Shown: positions 16,815 to 25,791, counted from the stretch's first letter. The stretch is 64,000 nucleotides of DNA from an uncultured Williamsia sp. (GCF_947494875.1 NZ_CANLWM010000001.1:992001-1056000); one strand, 5' to 3'. Notes: generated by a model not told the origin, from the sequence alone. Translations and numbers: made by a program.

Positions 16815-17399
16815 TCAGGCGCCGCACTCGTACGTGTAGCCGAAGCGATTCAGGTCGCACCAGTCGACGTAGTCCTGTCCCGCCTTGGTCATGTGCAAGA
16901 TGGTGACACCTTTGCCGCCGGTGGTGAACGAGGCCGCGAACTCTGTGCCCGGCACCAGGGGTCCGTTCACGCCCAAACCCCGCTTCTCGTCCCTGCGGAC
17001 GAGGCGAAGCGTCATCCCGTCACCGGTCTTCGACCATGCGGTCCGCCACCGCTCGTAGTTCGCCGCGCCGTCTCCGAGGTCCATCCAGCCTGTGTTGTCG
17101 CTGGAGATGTCCATCTCCGAGTCGTGGGCTTGGTAGTGGCCGACGAACTCCGGTGTGGAACTCCCGGACTGGTTGGTCGCCGTCGTCGGCGCGGGTTGGA
17201 GAGTCGAGGTCTCGTCGTCGGTGGGGTCGGTCGTGTCTACGGGCAGTGGTGTCGTGGTCGGTGCCCGGGTGATCGTGACGACCGTCGTGACCGCAGTCTG
17301 CGGAGACGGGGTGGCGGTGTCCGACGGGGAGGCCCCGCAGGCGGTGAGCGAACACAGCGCGACGACCGCGACAGCGGGGGCGACCAACCTGATCTTCAT
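16815..17399 (-). CDS. Secreted lipoprotein of unknown function
   Basis: 194 aa. The signal peptide MKIRLVAPAVAVVALCSLTAC ends in the lipobox LTAC, followed by a long Thr/Pro/Ser linker (about residues 22-75) and a C-terminal domain of about 110 residues starting near EFVGHYQAHDSEMDI. This domain has a WMDLGDGAANYERW core and two Cys near the end (WCDLNRFGYTYECG). The start at 17399 has GAGGAG 7 nt upstream; a longer in-frame reading to 17519 lacks a signal. I do not recognise the domain family. Confidence 0.75.
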   Translation of the reverse strand: MKIRLVAPAVAVVALCSLTACGASPSDTATPSPQTAVTTVVTITRAPTTTPLPVDTTDPTDDETSTLQPAPTTATNQSGSSTPEFVGHYQAHDSEMDISSDNTGWMDLGDGAANYERWRTAWSKTGDGMTLRLVRRDEKRGLGVNGPLVPGTEFAASFTTGGKGVTILHMTKAGQDYVDWCDLNRFGYTYECGA

Positions 17400-17490
17400 G
17401 ACGACTCCTCGGTGACCGATCATCCGTACGGGTGACATGTCGGGCACATCGGGCAAGTCGTTACCGAATGACACGAAGTGGTGGCCGGGT

Positions 17491-17506
17491 TCGTGCGATC
17501 GCACGA
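17491..17506 (+). promoter_or_regulatory. Perfect 16-bp palindrome upstream of amidohydrolase
   Basis: TCGTGCGATCGCACGA is its own reverse complement and ends 11 nt before the amidohydrolase ATG. It could be an operator for a dimeric regulator or a small hairpin in the leader that includes the ribosome-binding region. No candidate regulator is adjacent. Confidence 0.45.
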
Positions 17507-17517
17507 CACTGGACGAC

Positions 17518-18513
17518 ATGCGGATCGTGGGCCTCGAAGAGCACTACCTCACCGACGACGTCGCGGCCGCGTGGTCGCGGCTGGGGGAGGGACTCGTCGA
17601 CCCGATGGCGGCGTTCCCCGCCGACATGGCGGCGGACGTGGACCGCAAGCTCCGCAGCTTCGGCGACGAACGCACGGCGCTGATGGACGCGGTCGGTGTC
17701 GATCAGCACGTGATCTCGCTGACGACCCCGGGGCTGTTCGATCTCGACGAATCCGAGGCCGTGGCGCTGCAGTCGGCCACGAACGACCAGGTGGCCGACG
17801 CGGTGCGAGGCGCGTCCGACCGGATGCAGGCCTTCGCCACGCTGGCCCCGCAACGCCCCGAGGCGGCGGCCGCCGAACTCGACCGAGCCGTGCGGCAGCT
17901 CGGCTTCCACGGGGCGATGATCTTCTCGCGGGTGCGCGACGAGCCGATCGACAGCCCCCGGTTCTGGCCGATCTTCGAGGCCGCCGAGGCATTGCGCGCA
18001 CCCCTGTACCTGCACCCGCAGGTGGCGCCGGCCGCGGTCCGGCAGGCCTACTACCGCGGTTTCGGCGACGCCGTCGAGATGGGCCTCGCCACCTACGCGA
18101 TCGGGTGGCACTACGACACCGGCGTCGAGTTCCTCCGCCTCACGCTGGCGGGCGTCTTCGACAGGTTCCCGGACCTGCAGATCATCCTGGGCCACTGGGG
18201 AGAGGTGCTCGCGTTCTACGTCGAACGCGCCGACCGCATCGGTCCCGCCGGGGGACTCGACCGCAGCGTCACCGACTACCTCACCGACAACGCTTATCTC
18301 ACCCCGGCGGGGATGCTCAGCCGCCGCTACCTCGGGTGGGCGCGGGACGTGATGCCGATCGAGCGGTTGATGTTCGCCACCGACTACCCCTACGTCCCCC
18401 TCGACGACGGTGCCGCCCGCACCTTCCTCGACGGCAGCGACCTGTCCGAGGCCGACCGCATCGCCGTCGCGTCGGGGAACTGGGACCGACTGGTCGCCGG
18501 GATCCGGCGCTGA
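17518..18513 (+). CDS. Amidohydrolase-2/ACMSD-like metal-dependent hydrolase or decarboxylase
   Basis: A 331-aa TIM-barrel protein of the ACMSD/gamma-resorcylate decarboxylase group. Metal or active-site positions are visible as EEHY (about residues 7-10), LYLHPQ (His about 165), ILGHWGE (His about 224) and FATDYPY (Asp about 289). Family members decarboxylate aromatic acids or hydrolyse related rings. The ATG at 17518 gives the conserved N-terminus; a longer frame to 17437 adds unrelated residues. Substrate unknown. Confidence 0.82.
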   Translation: MRIVGLEEHYLTDDVAAAWSRLGEGLVDPMAAFPADMAADVDRKLRSFGDERTALMDAVGVDQHVISLTTPGLFDLDESEAVALQSATNDQVADAVRGASDRMQAFATLAPQRPEAAAAELDRAVRQLGFHGAMIFSRVRDEPIDSPRFWPIFEAAEALRAPLYLHPQVAPAAVRQAYYRGFGDAVEMGLATYAIGWHYDTGVEFLRLTLAGVFDRFPDLQIILGHWGEVLAFYVERADRIGPAGGLDRSVTDYLTDNAYLTPAGMLSRRYLGWARDVMPIERLMFATDYPYVPLDDGAARTFLDGSDLSEADRIAVASGNWDRLVAGIRR

Positions 18514-18562
18514 CCGACGTCCTCGATCCACAGATCGTCCGGACGGTCCCGTCGTCGCTGGG

Positions 18563-18571
18563 TTGTCCACA
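18563..18571 (+). other. Isolated DnaA-box-like site
   Basis: TTGTCCACA, a perfect actinobacterial-type DnaA box, sits in the 111-bp gap between the amidohydrolase and DUF1877 genes. A weaker copy (GATCCACAG) lies about 40 bp upstream. With one good copy and no dnaA/dnaN genes nearby, this is not an origin; it may be a titration or regulatory site, or chance. Confidence 0.3.
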
Positions 18572-18624
18572 GCAACGAGGGTCGCACCCGTCGGGATGAC
18601 GGGGCGCGCGCCGACGCTGCGCGC

Positions 18625-19068
18625 ATGGGAATCCGCTATTACGCCTATCCGGTGCCGGCCGAGCTCGTCGAGCAGGCCCACGACGACCCCCGGCTGTTCC
18701 TCTCGCACGACCCGTTGATGGACGCGTGGGGTCCGGTCGACGAGCGACCGGTGATGCTCTATCTCGACAAGGCATGGGGTCCGCTGCAGCAACTGCTCGC
18801 GGGGCGACCTGCACTCGACCTCGTCGCCGGCCACGTCCGCTGGATCGGCTACGAGTACGAGCCGTACGTCGTCGTCCTCGACCCCGACGAGGTGGCGGTC
18901 ATCGCCGACGACCTGCTGCTCGTCGACGACGTCGACGAGGACACGGCCGCGACGCTCGGCCCCCTCGACTGGTCCGCCGACACGATCAACGAGTACCTGA
19001 CCGAGGCGCGTGCCTTCACCCGTGCACTGTCCGACGTCGGTCACGGCCTCGTCTACGTGATCGGATGA
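18625..19068 (+). CDS. DUF1877-family protein
   Basis: A 147-aa acidic cytoplasmic protein. The N-terminus MGIRYYAYPV and MLYLDKAWGPLQQLL (about residues 50-65) are typical of actinobacterial DUF1877 (YfbM-like) proteins, whose function is unknown. The C-terminal half is rich in Asp/Glu. It lies 16 bp upstream of the tandem TerD gene, so the two are probably cotranscribed. Confidence 0.72.
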   Translation: MGIRYYAYPVPAELVEQAHDDPRLFLSHDPLMDAWGPVDERPVMLYLDKAWGPLQQLLAGRPALDLVAGHVRWIGYEYEPYVVVLDPDEVAVIADDLLLVDDVDEDTAATLGPLDWSADTINEYLTEARAFTRALSDVGHGLVYVIG

Positions 19069-19084
19069 CGGTTACGGTCGGGAG

Positions 19085-20245
19085 ATGACGACACTCGGCC
19101 GGGGAGAGAACGTCCAGATCGACACCCGCCGATTCGGGGTGTCGGTGTCGGGGCCGTCGGCCGGGACGTGCGACCTGATGGTGTTCCAGGTGACCGCGGC
19201 CGGACGTGTCCGCTCCGACGACGACTTCGTGTTCTTCAACAACCCGGTGGCTCCGGAGGGCGCGGTCCGCCTGACCGGTCCCGACGGCGTCGATGTCGAC
19301 CTGACCGCCGTCCCGGCGGACATCGACACCCTGCGGATCGCGGTCGTCCTCGACGACGCAGCCCCCGGCACCCTCGCCGACGTCCGCGGACTCGCCGTCG
19401 CCATCGGGGACGTCGCGATGCCCGCCATCGGGCTCACCACCGAGCGTGCCGCGGTGCTCGCCGAGATCTACCGCCGCGGCGACGCGTGGAAGGTCCGCAA
19501 CGTGTCCGCGGGGTGGGATGCGGGGTTCACCGCGCTGGTGACCGAACACGGGGTGACCGTCGACGACGCCCCCACACCGTCGGCCGCTCCGAGCGCACCA
19601 CCCGCGGCGCCGACACCGCCGCCCGCCCCGGTGAACCTCGGCAAGATCACGCTGACAAAGTCCGCGCCGACCGTCTCGTTGGCCAAGGCGCGGGACAGGC
19701 CGACCGGCACCATGCGGGTGAACCTGAACTGGAGTCGGGGCGCGGGGGCGGGCGCAGGTGGCCTGTTCCGGAAGAAGTCGTCGGGCATCGACCTCGACCT
19801 GGGATGTCTCTACGAACTCGCCGACGGCAGCAAGGGCGTGGTCCAGGCGCTCGGCAACACCTTCGGCAGCCTGACCGCGCCGCCGTGGATCCTGCTCGAC
19901 GGCGACGACCGGAGCGGCACGGTGTCCGACGGCGAGAACCTCCTCATCGACCTCTCCCACCTCGCGGACTTCCGTCGCATCCTGGTGTTCGCGTTCATCT
20001 ACGAGGGGACACCGAACTGGTCGGCCGCGGACGGCGTGGTGACGCTCTTCCCGCCGGGTGGGACCGAGGTCGAGGTGCGCCTCGACAGCGCCGAGGCCGG
20101 CGCCATCACCTGCGCCATCGCGCTGCTCGAGGTGCGCGACGGGGAGCTGAGCGTCACGCGGGAGGTCCGCTACGTCAACGGCGGACAGCGACTGCTCGAC
20201 GAGACGTACGGCTGGGGCATGAAGTGGGCACGCGGCTCGAAGTGA
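19085..20245 (+). CDS. Tandem TerD-domain stress protein
   Basis: 386 aa with two TerD-type calcium-binding beta-sandwich modules. The first covers about residues 1-160, with SDDDFVFFNNP, IAVVLDD and VRNVSAGWDAGFTALVTEHG. A Pro/Ala linker follows (about 162-182). The second covers about 183-386, with NWSRG, a GIDLDLGCLYEL strand and DGENLLIDLS. TerD proteins are linked to tellurite, DNA-damage and membrane-associated stress responses. No other ter genes are adjacent, so this is an orphan double-domain version beside the heat-shock gene clpB. Confidence 0.85.
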   Translation: MTTLGRGENVQIDTRRFGVSVSGPSAGTCDLMVFQVTAAGRVRSDDDFVFFNNPVAPEGAVRLTGPDGVDVDLTAVPADIDTLRIAVVLDDAAPGTLADVRGLAVAIGDVAMPAIGLTTERAAVLAEIYRRGDAWKVRNVSAGWDAGFTALVTEHGVTVDDAPTPSAAPSAPPAAPTPPPAPVNLGKITLTKSAPTVSLAKARDRPTGTMRVNLNWSRGAGAGAGGLFRKKSSGIDLDLGCLYELADGSKGVVQALGNTFGSLTAPPWILLDGDDRSGTVSDGENLLIDLSHLADFRRILVFAFIYEGTPNWSAADGVVTLFPPGGTEVEVRLDSAEAGAITCAIALLEVRDGELSVTREVRYVNGGQRLLDETYGWGMKWARGSK

Positions 20246-20299
20246 GCTGACCCCGGTGAGCCAGGTCGGTGCTTGCGCCCGTCGACCGACTACCCCATA

Positions 20300-20386
20300 C
20301 TTGAGCGGAACAGACTCAAGTGGTGGTGCGTTGAGTCGTAGGACGGACCAGTCGGCCCGACAAGACTTGCACATACCTCACTCAAG
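20300..20386 (+). promoter_or_regulatory. clpB control region: HAIR operators plus SigH/SigE-type promoter
   Basis: CTTGAGC-N7-ACTCAAG (20300-20320) matches the HspR-associated inverted repeat (CTTGAGT-N7-ACTCAAG) at 13 of 14 arm positions. A second, weaker copy, CTTGCAC-N7-ACTCAAG (20366-20386), ends 12 bp before the clpB ATG. Between the arms of the first HAIR, GGAACA (20307-20312) with CGTT (20329-20332; 17-nt gap after GGAAC) forms a SigH/SigE-type promoter. HspR repression and redox/heat sigma activation would therefore converge on one site. Confidence 0.8.
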
Positions 20387-20398
20387 AAAGGTGAGCCC

Positions 20399-22963
20399 AT
20401 GACCCAACCGAACGGCGGCGGGTTCAACCCGACGACCAAGACGCAGGCCGCGCTGTCTGCCGCGGTGCAGTCCGCGACCGCGGCCGGCAACCCCGATGTG
20501 CGTCCCGCGCACGTTCTCGTCGAACTGCTCCAGCAGCCCGACGGGATCGCATCGCCCCTGCTCAAGGCGGTCGGTGTCGATCCGCAGTCGGTGCTGACCC
20601 AGGCTCAGGCGATGGTTCGCCGGATGCCCTCGGCGTCCGGCGGCAACGCCGCGCCGCAGCTGACTCGCGACAGCATCGCGGCCATCTCGGCCGCCCAGCA
20701 GCTGGCCGGCGAACTCGACGACGAGTACGTGTCCACCGAGCACCTCATGGTCGGTCTCGCGACCGGCGACTCCGACGTCGCCAAGCTCCTGCACGACGTC
20801 GGCGCGACACCGCAGGCGCTGCGTGAGGCGTTCGTGGCCGTGCGCGGCAGCGCGCGCGTCACCTCACCCGATCCCGAGTCGACCTATCAGGCGCTCGAGA
20901 AGTACTCCACCGACCTGACCGCACAGGCCCGCGAGGGCAAGCTCGACCCGGTCATCGGTCGCGACACCGAGATCCGCCGCGTCGTCCAGGTGCTCAGCCG
21001 CCGGACCAAGAACAACCCGGTGCTCATCGGTGAGCCCGGCGTCGGCAAGACCGCGATCGTCGAGGGGCTCGCACAGCGCATCATCGCCGGCGATGTCCCG
21101 GAGTCGTTGCGCGGCAAGACCGTCGTCAGCCTGGATCTCTCGTCGATGGTCGCCGGCGCCAAGTACCGCGGTGAGTTCGAGGAGCGGCTGAAGGCCGTCC
21201 TCGACGACATCAAGGGCTCGGCCGGTCAGGTCATCACCTTCATCGACGAGCTGCACACGATCGTCGGCGCCGGCGCCACCGGTGACTCGGCGATGGACGC
21301 GGGCAACATGATCAAGCCGATGCTCGCCCGCGGCGAGCTGCGACTGGTCGGTGCGACCACGCTCGAGGAGTACCGCCAGTACATCGAGAAGGACGCCGCG
21401 CTGGAGCGCCGGTTCCAGCAGGTCTACGTCGGTGAGCCGTCGGTGGAGGACACCGTCGGCATCCTGCGTGGTCTGAAGGACCGGTACGAGGTGCACCACG
21501 GTGTCCGCATCACCGACTCCGCGCTGGTCGCCGCCGCGTCCCTGTCCGATCGGTACATCACGTCGCGGTTCCTGCCGGACAAGGCGATCGACCTCGTCGA
21601 CGAGGCCGCATCGCGCCTGCGTATGGAGATCGACTCGCGGCCCGTCGAGATCGACGAGGTCGAGCGCATCGTCCGACGGCTCGAGGTCGAGGAGGTCGCC
21701 CTGGAGAAGGAGACCGACGAGGCGTCCAAGCTGCGGCTGGAGAAGCTGCGCGGTGAGCTCGCCGACCAGAAGGAGAAGCTCGCCGAGCTGACCGCCCGCT
21801 GGCAGGGCGAGAAGCAGGCCATCGACTCGGTCCGCGACCTCAAGGAGCAGCTCGAGACGTTGCGCGGCGAATCCGACCGGGCCGAGCGCGACGGTGACCT
21901 CGGTCGTGCCGCAGAGCTGCGATACGGCCAGATCCCCGCACTCGAGAAGCAACTCGAGGCGGCGGCGGACAAGGGCGCCATCGTGAACGAGGACGTGATG
22001 CTCAAGGAGGAGGTCGGTCCCGACGACGTCGCCGAGGTCGTCTCCGCGTGGACCGGCGTCCCGGCCGGCCGCATGCTCGAGGGTGAGACCGCCAAGCTGC
22101 TGCGGATGGAGGACGAGCTCGGTCACCGGGTGATCGGTCAGAGGAAGGCCGTCGAAGCGGTGTCGGACGCGGTACGCCGCGCCCGCGCCGGTGTCGCCGA
22201 CCCGAACCGTCCGCTGGGGTCGTTCATGTTCCTGGGCCCGACGGGCGTCGGCAAGACCGAGCTCGCGAAGGCGTTGGCGGAATTCCTGTTCGACGACGAC
22301 CGCGCGATGGTCCGCATCGACATGAGTGAGTACGGCGAGAAGCACAGCGTCGCACGGCTCGTCGGTGCGCCTCCCGGTTACGTCGGCTACGAGGCCGGTG
22401 GCCAGCTGACCGAGGCGGTCCGGCGTCGCCCGTACACGGTGGTCCTGTTCGACGAGATCGAGAAGGCCCACCCCGACGTGTTCGACGTGCTGCTCCAAGT
22501 GCTCGACGAGGGACGTCTGACCGACGGTCAGGGACGGACGGTCGACTTCCGCAACACCATCCTGATCCTGACGTCGAACCTCGGTGCCGGTGGCAGCGAG
22601 GAGCAGGTGATGACGGCGGTGCGCTCGGCGTTCAAGCCCGAGTTCATCAACCGCCTCGACGACGTGCTGATCTTCGACGGACTGAACCCGGAGGAGCTGA
22701 CGCGGATCGTCGACATCCAGCTCGGTCAGCTCAAGGAGCGCCTGGCACAGCGCCGCCTCGAGCTCGAGGTCAGCGACAACGCCAAGAGGTGGCTCGCCGC
22801 ACGAGGATTCGACCCTCTGTACGGTGCGCGACCGCTGCGGCGGCTGGTGCAGCAGGCGATCGGCGACCAGCTCGCCAAGCAGCTGCTCGCGGGCACCGTC
22901 ACCGACGGTGACGTCGTGCCGGTGAACGTCAGCGCTGACGGCGACTCGCTGGTCCTGGGCTGA
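20399..22963 (+). CDS. clpB: ATP-dependent disaggregase ClpB
   Basis: An 854-aa Hsp100 chaperone that rescues aggregated proteins with DnaK. The layout is an N-terminal Clp repeat domain (1-150), AAA+ module 1 with Walker A GEPGVGKT (about 211), a coiled-coil middle domain (about 400-525; [16 protein letters not shown]), AAA+ module 2 with GPTGVGKT (about 613), and a C-terminal small domain. Length and motifs are full and intact. The ATG at 20399 follows an AAGAAAGGTGAG ribosome site. Control by HspR and an alternative sigma factor is visible upstream; a hairpin terminator follows. Confidence 0.97.
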   Translation: MTQPNGGGFNPTTKTQAALSAAVQSATAAGNPDVRPAHVLVELLQQPDGIASPLLKAVGVDPQSVLTQAQAMVRRMPSASGGNAAPQLTRDSIAAISAAQQLAGELDDEYVSTEHLMVGLATGDSDVAKLLHDVGATPQALREAFVAVRGSARVTSPDPESTYQALEKYSTDLTAQAREGKLDPVIGRDTEIRRVVQVLSRRTKNNPVLIGEPGVGKTAIVEGLAQRIIAGDVPESLRGKTVVSLDLSSMVAGAKYRGEFEERLKAVLDDIKGSAGQVITFIDELHTIVGAGATGDSAMDAGNMIKPMLARGELRLVGATTLEEYRQYIEKDAALERRFQQVYVGEPSVEDTVGILRGLKDRYEVHHGVRITDSALVAAASLSDRYITSRFLPDKAIDLVDEAASRLRMEIDSRPVEIDEVERIVRRLEVEEVALEKETDEASKLRLEKLRGELADQKEKLAELTARWQGEKQAIDSVRDLKEQLETLRGESDRAERDGDLGRAAELRYGQIPALEKQLEAAADKGAIVNEDVMLKEEVGPDDVAEVVSAWTGVPAGRMLEGETAKLLRMEDELGHRVIGQRKAVEAVSDAVRRARAGVADPNRPLGSFMFLGPTGVGKTELAKALAEFLFDDDRAMVRIDMSEYGEKHSVARLVGAPPGYVGYEAGGQLTEAVRRRPYTVVLFDEIEKAHPDVFDVLLQVLDEGRLTDGQGRTVDFRNTILILTSNLGAGGSEEQVMTAVRSAFKPEFINRLDDVLIFDGLNPEELTRIVDIQLGQLKERLAQRRLELEVSDNAKRWLAARGFDPLYGARPLRRLVQQAIGDQLAKQLLAGTVTDGDVVPVNVSADGDSLVLG

Positions 22964-22972
22964 CACCGTCAC

Positions 22973-23033
22973 AAACGTCCGCCATACGTGCGCCGAGGGC
23001 AATGCTCCCTCGGCCGCCGTATGGCGGACGTTT
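22973..23033. terminator. Composite two-stem terminator hairpin (repeat copy 1)
   Basis: The outer stem AAACGTCCGCCATACG (22973-22988) pairs perfectly with 23018-23033. An inner stem GCCGAGGG/CCCTCGGC closes a CAATGCT loop. It lies between clpB and the convergent VOC gene, so it probably terminates both. The inner core is repeated at 32031-32049. Confidence 0.8.
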
Positions 23034-23046
23034 CTGACCGTCCGCC

Positions 23047-23319
23047 TCAGTAGTCGACGCGGAATCCGCCGATCAGCGTCACCACGTTGCCGTCGGGGTC
23101 GGTGATCGGCGCGAGGCGGACACCCTTGTTCGCCTCGACCACGTCGCCGACCTCGACACCGCGCGCCGTCACCGCGGCGATCTCCGCGTCGAGGTCGTCG
23201 ACGGCGAGGTTCAGCTGGGTCCGACCGGCGCGGTCGGCATCGGCGTACACCTGGATCCACGCACCGGGGACCGCCTGCCACTCCACCAGTGACCCGTCAT
23301 CGGTCTCGGCTCCTCTCAT
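23047..23319 (-). CDS. VOC/glyoxalase-family protein, apparently N-terminally truncated
   Basis: 90 aa covering only the later part of a vicinal-oxygen-chelate fold: WIQVYADADRAG, LNLAVDDLDAEIAAVTARGVEV and ITDPDGNVVTLIGGF. Full family members are about 120-130 aa and have an extra N-terminal beta-alpha unit that is absent here. An in-frame TGA three codons before the ATG rules out a simple upstream start. It may be a small paralogue or the remnant of a deletion. It ends beside the clpB terminator. Confidence 0.6.
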   Translation of the reverse strand: MRGAETDDGSLVEWQAVPGAWIQVYADADRAGRTQLNLAVDDLDAEIAAVTARGVEVGDVVEANKGVRLAPITDPDGNVVTLIGGFRVDY

Positions 23320-23409
23320 CGGGGTTCACAGATACCGACCGCTGGGAGCGACGGAACTCATCGGTCGCCTGTTGACCTCGAGTGGAGTCGAGGTCTTAGC
23401 GTCGGCGCC

Positions 23410-23835
23410 ATGGAACACATCGACCGTCCGACGCTGGACCGTGGCGATCACCGCGACGCGGTCACGCACCTCGTCGACCATCTCCAGCGCGGTCTCGACG
23501 CCGCCGACGCCGACACCTACGACCGCACCTTCGCCGACGACATCCTGTGGGGCTCACCGAAGGGGCAGGTACTGCAGGGGTTCGCGCCCCTCAACGCCAT
23601 CCACCGTGCCCAGCTGGGCTCGTCGACGCCGGTCGCCCCGGCGTCGGCGTTCGAAGTGGCGCAGGCGTCGTCACCGACCGACGACGTCGTGATCGCCCAG
23701 ATCCGTCGCCGTGCCATCGACGGCGGGTTCTCGGAGATGGCGATGTACGTGCTGGTGCGCCACGACGGCCGGTGGTGGGTCGCCGCGGGCCAGAACACCC
23801 CGTTGACCGACACCCTGCCGACCACGGTGCGATGA
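23410..23835 (+). CDS. SnoaL/DUF4440-like NTF2-fold protein
   Basis: 141 aa. A helix with AVTHLVDHLQRGLDAADADTYDRTFADDILW is followed by a curved beta sheet ending in MAMYVLVRHDGRWWVAAGQNTPL, the pattern of SgcJ/EcaC-type NTF2-like proteins. These bind small molecules or act as uncharacterised enzymes. There is no signal peptide. It lies 9 bp upstream of the secreted VanX-like gene and may share its transcript. Confidence 0.75.
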   Translation: MEHIDRPTLDRGDHRDAVTHLVDHLQRGLDAADADTYDRTFADDILWGSPKGQVLQGFAPLNAIHRAQLGSSTPVAPASAFEVAQASSPTDDVVIAQIRRRAIDGGFSEMAMYVLVRHDGRWWVAAGQNTPLTDTLPTTVR

Positions 23836-23844
23836 TCCCGAGGC

Positions 23845-24636
23845 ATGAACGTACGACTCCTCGCGGTGTTGGCCGCTGTCCTCGTCGCGCTGTCACTGGC
23901 CGCGCCATCCGCCTCTGCCGCGCCGGTCGATCCGAAGGCTCCGTCGGATTTCGTGGCCCTCAGCGACGTGGATCCGACGATCATCCAGGAGATCCGATAC
24001 TTCACGCCGCACAACTTCACCGGTGATCCCGTCGACGGATACCGCGCGCCGATGTGCATCCTCACCCGGCAGGCAGCCGACGGACTGCACCGCGCGCAGA
24101 TCCTGTTCCTCCTGCAGGGCTACTCGCTGAAGGTGTACGACTGCTACCGCCCCCAACGCGCGGTGAACGACTTCGTCGCCTGGGCGAAGCGACTCGACGA
24201 CCAGCGGATGAAGGCCGAGTTCTACACCGGCGTCGACAAGGCGAATCTGTTCCGGGACGGCTACATCGCCGAACAGTCCGGGCACAGCCGCGGCAGCACC
24301 ATGGATCTCACCCTGGTCCGGCTGCCGGCCCGGCAGACACGGCCCTATGTGCGCGGGCAGAAGCTCGTCGACTGCACGGCGCCCCAGGCGCTCCGCTTCC
24401 CGGACAACTCCATCGACATGGGAACCGGGTTCGACTGCTTCAACACCCTCGCGTGGCCCCTCGACCCGCGAATCCAGGGACAACAGCTGCGCAACCGCGT
24501 GATGCTGCTCAACGGGCTGGTGCAGCAGGGATTCGCGCCGTACTCCTACGAGTGGTGGCACTTCACCTACAAGCCGGAACCGTTCCCGGACACCTACTTC
24601 GACTTCCCGGTGTCCCGATCGTCGCTGCGCAGGTAG
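23845..24636 (+). CDS. Secreted D-alanyl-D-alanine dipeptidase (VanX/M15D-like)
   Basis: 263 aa. The signal peptide (about residues 1-26, ending ASAAPVD) directs export. The mature part has the M15 zinc site SGHSRGSTMD (His/Asp about 148-155) and EWWHF (Glu/His about 236-239). IRYFTPHNF and YDCYRPQRAV are further family signatures. The family hydrolyses D-Ala-D-Ala; as an extracellular enzyme without vanH/vanA neighbours it is more likely a peptidoglycan-recycling or scavenging peptidase than a glycopeptide-resistance determinant. Confidence 0.85.
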   Translation: MNVRLLAVLAAVLVALSLAAPSASAAPVDPKAPSDFVALSDVDPTIIQEIRYFTPHNFTGDPVDGYRAPMCILTRQAADGLHRAQILFLLQGYSLKVYDCYRPQRAVNDFVAWAKRLDDQRMKAEFYTGVDKANLFRDGYIAEQSGHSRGSTMDLTLVRLPARQTRPYVRGQKLVDCTAPQALRFPDNSIDMGTGFDCFNTLAWPLDPRIQGQQLRNRVMLLNGLVQQGFAPYSYEWWHFTYKPEPFPDTYFDFPVSRSSLRR

Positions 24637-24649
24637 CCCGCGGTGATCG

Positions 24650-25330
24650 TCAGCTGAACTCGCTGCTGGCGAGATCCTTGTCGTCGCCGAGAAGGGCTTC
24701 GACGATACGGGCGGCGACGGCGTCCGGATCGGCACCGGACGGCATCTTCGGCGGGTCACCGGCGATCGCGCGATCGGCCAGACCGGTCTCGGTGTGCGGG
24801 GGACGGATGTCGACGACGCGGATCTTGCTCTTGCGTGCCTCCTTCGCGACCGCCGAGAACAGAGCCGCCGCAGCCGATTTCACCGCTGAATAGGTCGCCA
24901 TGAACGCGACCGGCTGCTCGGCCAACACCGCGCTGATGCTCGCGATCACACCGCCCTGTTCCACCACCGGCAGCGCCGCACGCGTGATGCGCAGCGGGCC
25001 GAGGAAGTCGATGAGGACGAGGTCGTCGACGGTGTCGTCGTCGATGTCGACGAGCGGTCCGAAGGCGGCGACGCCCGCCGCGATGACCACCCCGTCGATG
25101 CGGCCGTGCTGGTCACGCGCGGCGTCGATGATCTTCTGGCCGGCGTCGGGTTGACGCAGATCGGCGGCGATCGTGTGAGCGCCGTCGATGTCGAGCTTCC
25201 CGACAGACTCCTCCGACGACCCCGTCAGCGTGAGGGCTGCGCCCTTCTCGGCGAGCCCCTTCGCGATCCGCGACCCGAGTTCGCCGGTTGCACCGACGAC
25301 GACGAACACCTTGTCCTGTGCATCAGCCAT
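24650..25330 (-). CDS. Short-chain dehydrogenase/reductase
   Basis: A 226-aa compact SDR with the cofactor loop VVGATGELGSRIA (about residues 11-23), an IDGVVIAAG strand and the YSAVKSA catalytic segment (Tyr/Lys about 150-154). GATGELG is typical of atypical NADPH-dependent members. It starts at ATG 25330 with GGGGAC just upstream. It is convergent with the VanX-like gene and downstream of the HxlR gene on the same strand. Substrate unknown. Confidence 0.82.
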   Translation of the reverse strand: MADAQDKVFVVVGATGELGSRIAKGLAEKGAALTLTGSSEESVGKLDIDGAHTIAADLRQPDAGQKIIDAARDQHGRIDGVVIAAGVAAFGPLVDIDDDTVDDLVLIDFLGPLRITRAALPVVEQGGVIASISAVLAEQPVAFMATYSAVKSAAAALFSAVAKEARKSKIRVVDIRPPHTETGLADRAIAGDPPKMPSGADPDAVAARIVEALLGDDKDLASSEFS

Positions 25331-25422
25331 GTCCCCATGGTGCCCGCTGAGGCGGGGCCCGAATCGTGTGCGGGAGATCGAACGGCGATCGTGACCGCGG
25401 CCGGGTCGCCGTGATCGAGCCG

Positions 25423-25791
25423 TTATCCCCGACCGCGGTCGGTGCGGGCATTCGCCGCCTCGACGTCGGGCACATGGGTCTCGGCCCACTCGCGGACGGC
25501 CGCGAGCGGCACCAGCAGTGACCGCCCGAGCTCGGTCAGTGCGTACTCGACGTGTGGGGGCTGACCGCCGCGGTCGATGCGGTCGACGAGACCGTCGTGG
25601 TGCAGGGCGCGCAGCGTCTCGGTCAACACCTTCGGGGTGATGCCCTGGATGTGCGCCTTCAGCGCGGTGAACCGCATCGGCCCGTCGGCGAGCGCGGTCA
25701 CCACGAACACGGTCCAGCGCGCGCCGATCCGATGCAGCACCACCCGACTGGAGCATGTCGGTGCCATCACGTCGTACGCACGGGTGCTCAT
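25423..25791 (-). CDS. HxlR-family transcriptional regulator
   Basis: A 122-aa winged-helix protein of the HxlR type, with RIGARWTVFVVTALADGPMRFTALKAHIQGITPKVLTETLRALHHDGLV as the DNA-binding core and a conserved Cys at the start of the domain (APTCSSRVV, Cys about 13). A Cys at this place is often a redox or electrophile sensor in this family. It is divergent from an SDR pair, and palindromes in the shared gap suggest it controls them. Confidence 0.88.
   Translation of the reverse strand: MSTRAYDVMAPTCSSRVVLHRIGARWTVFVVTALADGPMRFTALKAHIQGITPKVLTETLRALHHDGLVDRIDRGGQPPHVEYALTELGRSLLVPLAAVREWAETHVPDVEAANARTDRGRG

Noticed and set aside
18563-18571. Replication origin suggested by a DnaA box
   Set aside because: There is only one good box, with no AT-rich unwinding element and no dnaA/dnaN/rpmH genes.
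19085-20245. Tellurite-resistance operon
   Set aside because: No terA, terB, terC, terE or terF genes lie next to the TerD-type gene.
20864-23281. 805-aa minus-strand open frame across clpB
   Set aside because: It is a shadow of the unmistakable clpB frame; composition is biased and no motif is present.
23845-24636. Glycopeptide-resistance vanX
   Set aside because: The protein is exported and lacks vanH/vanA/vanRS neighbours, so a general D-Ala-D-Ala or peptidoglycan peptidase is more likely.
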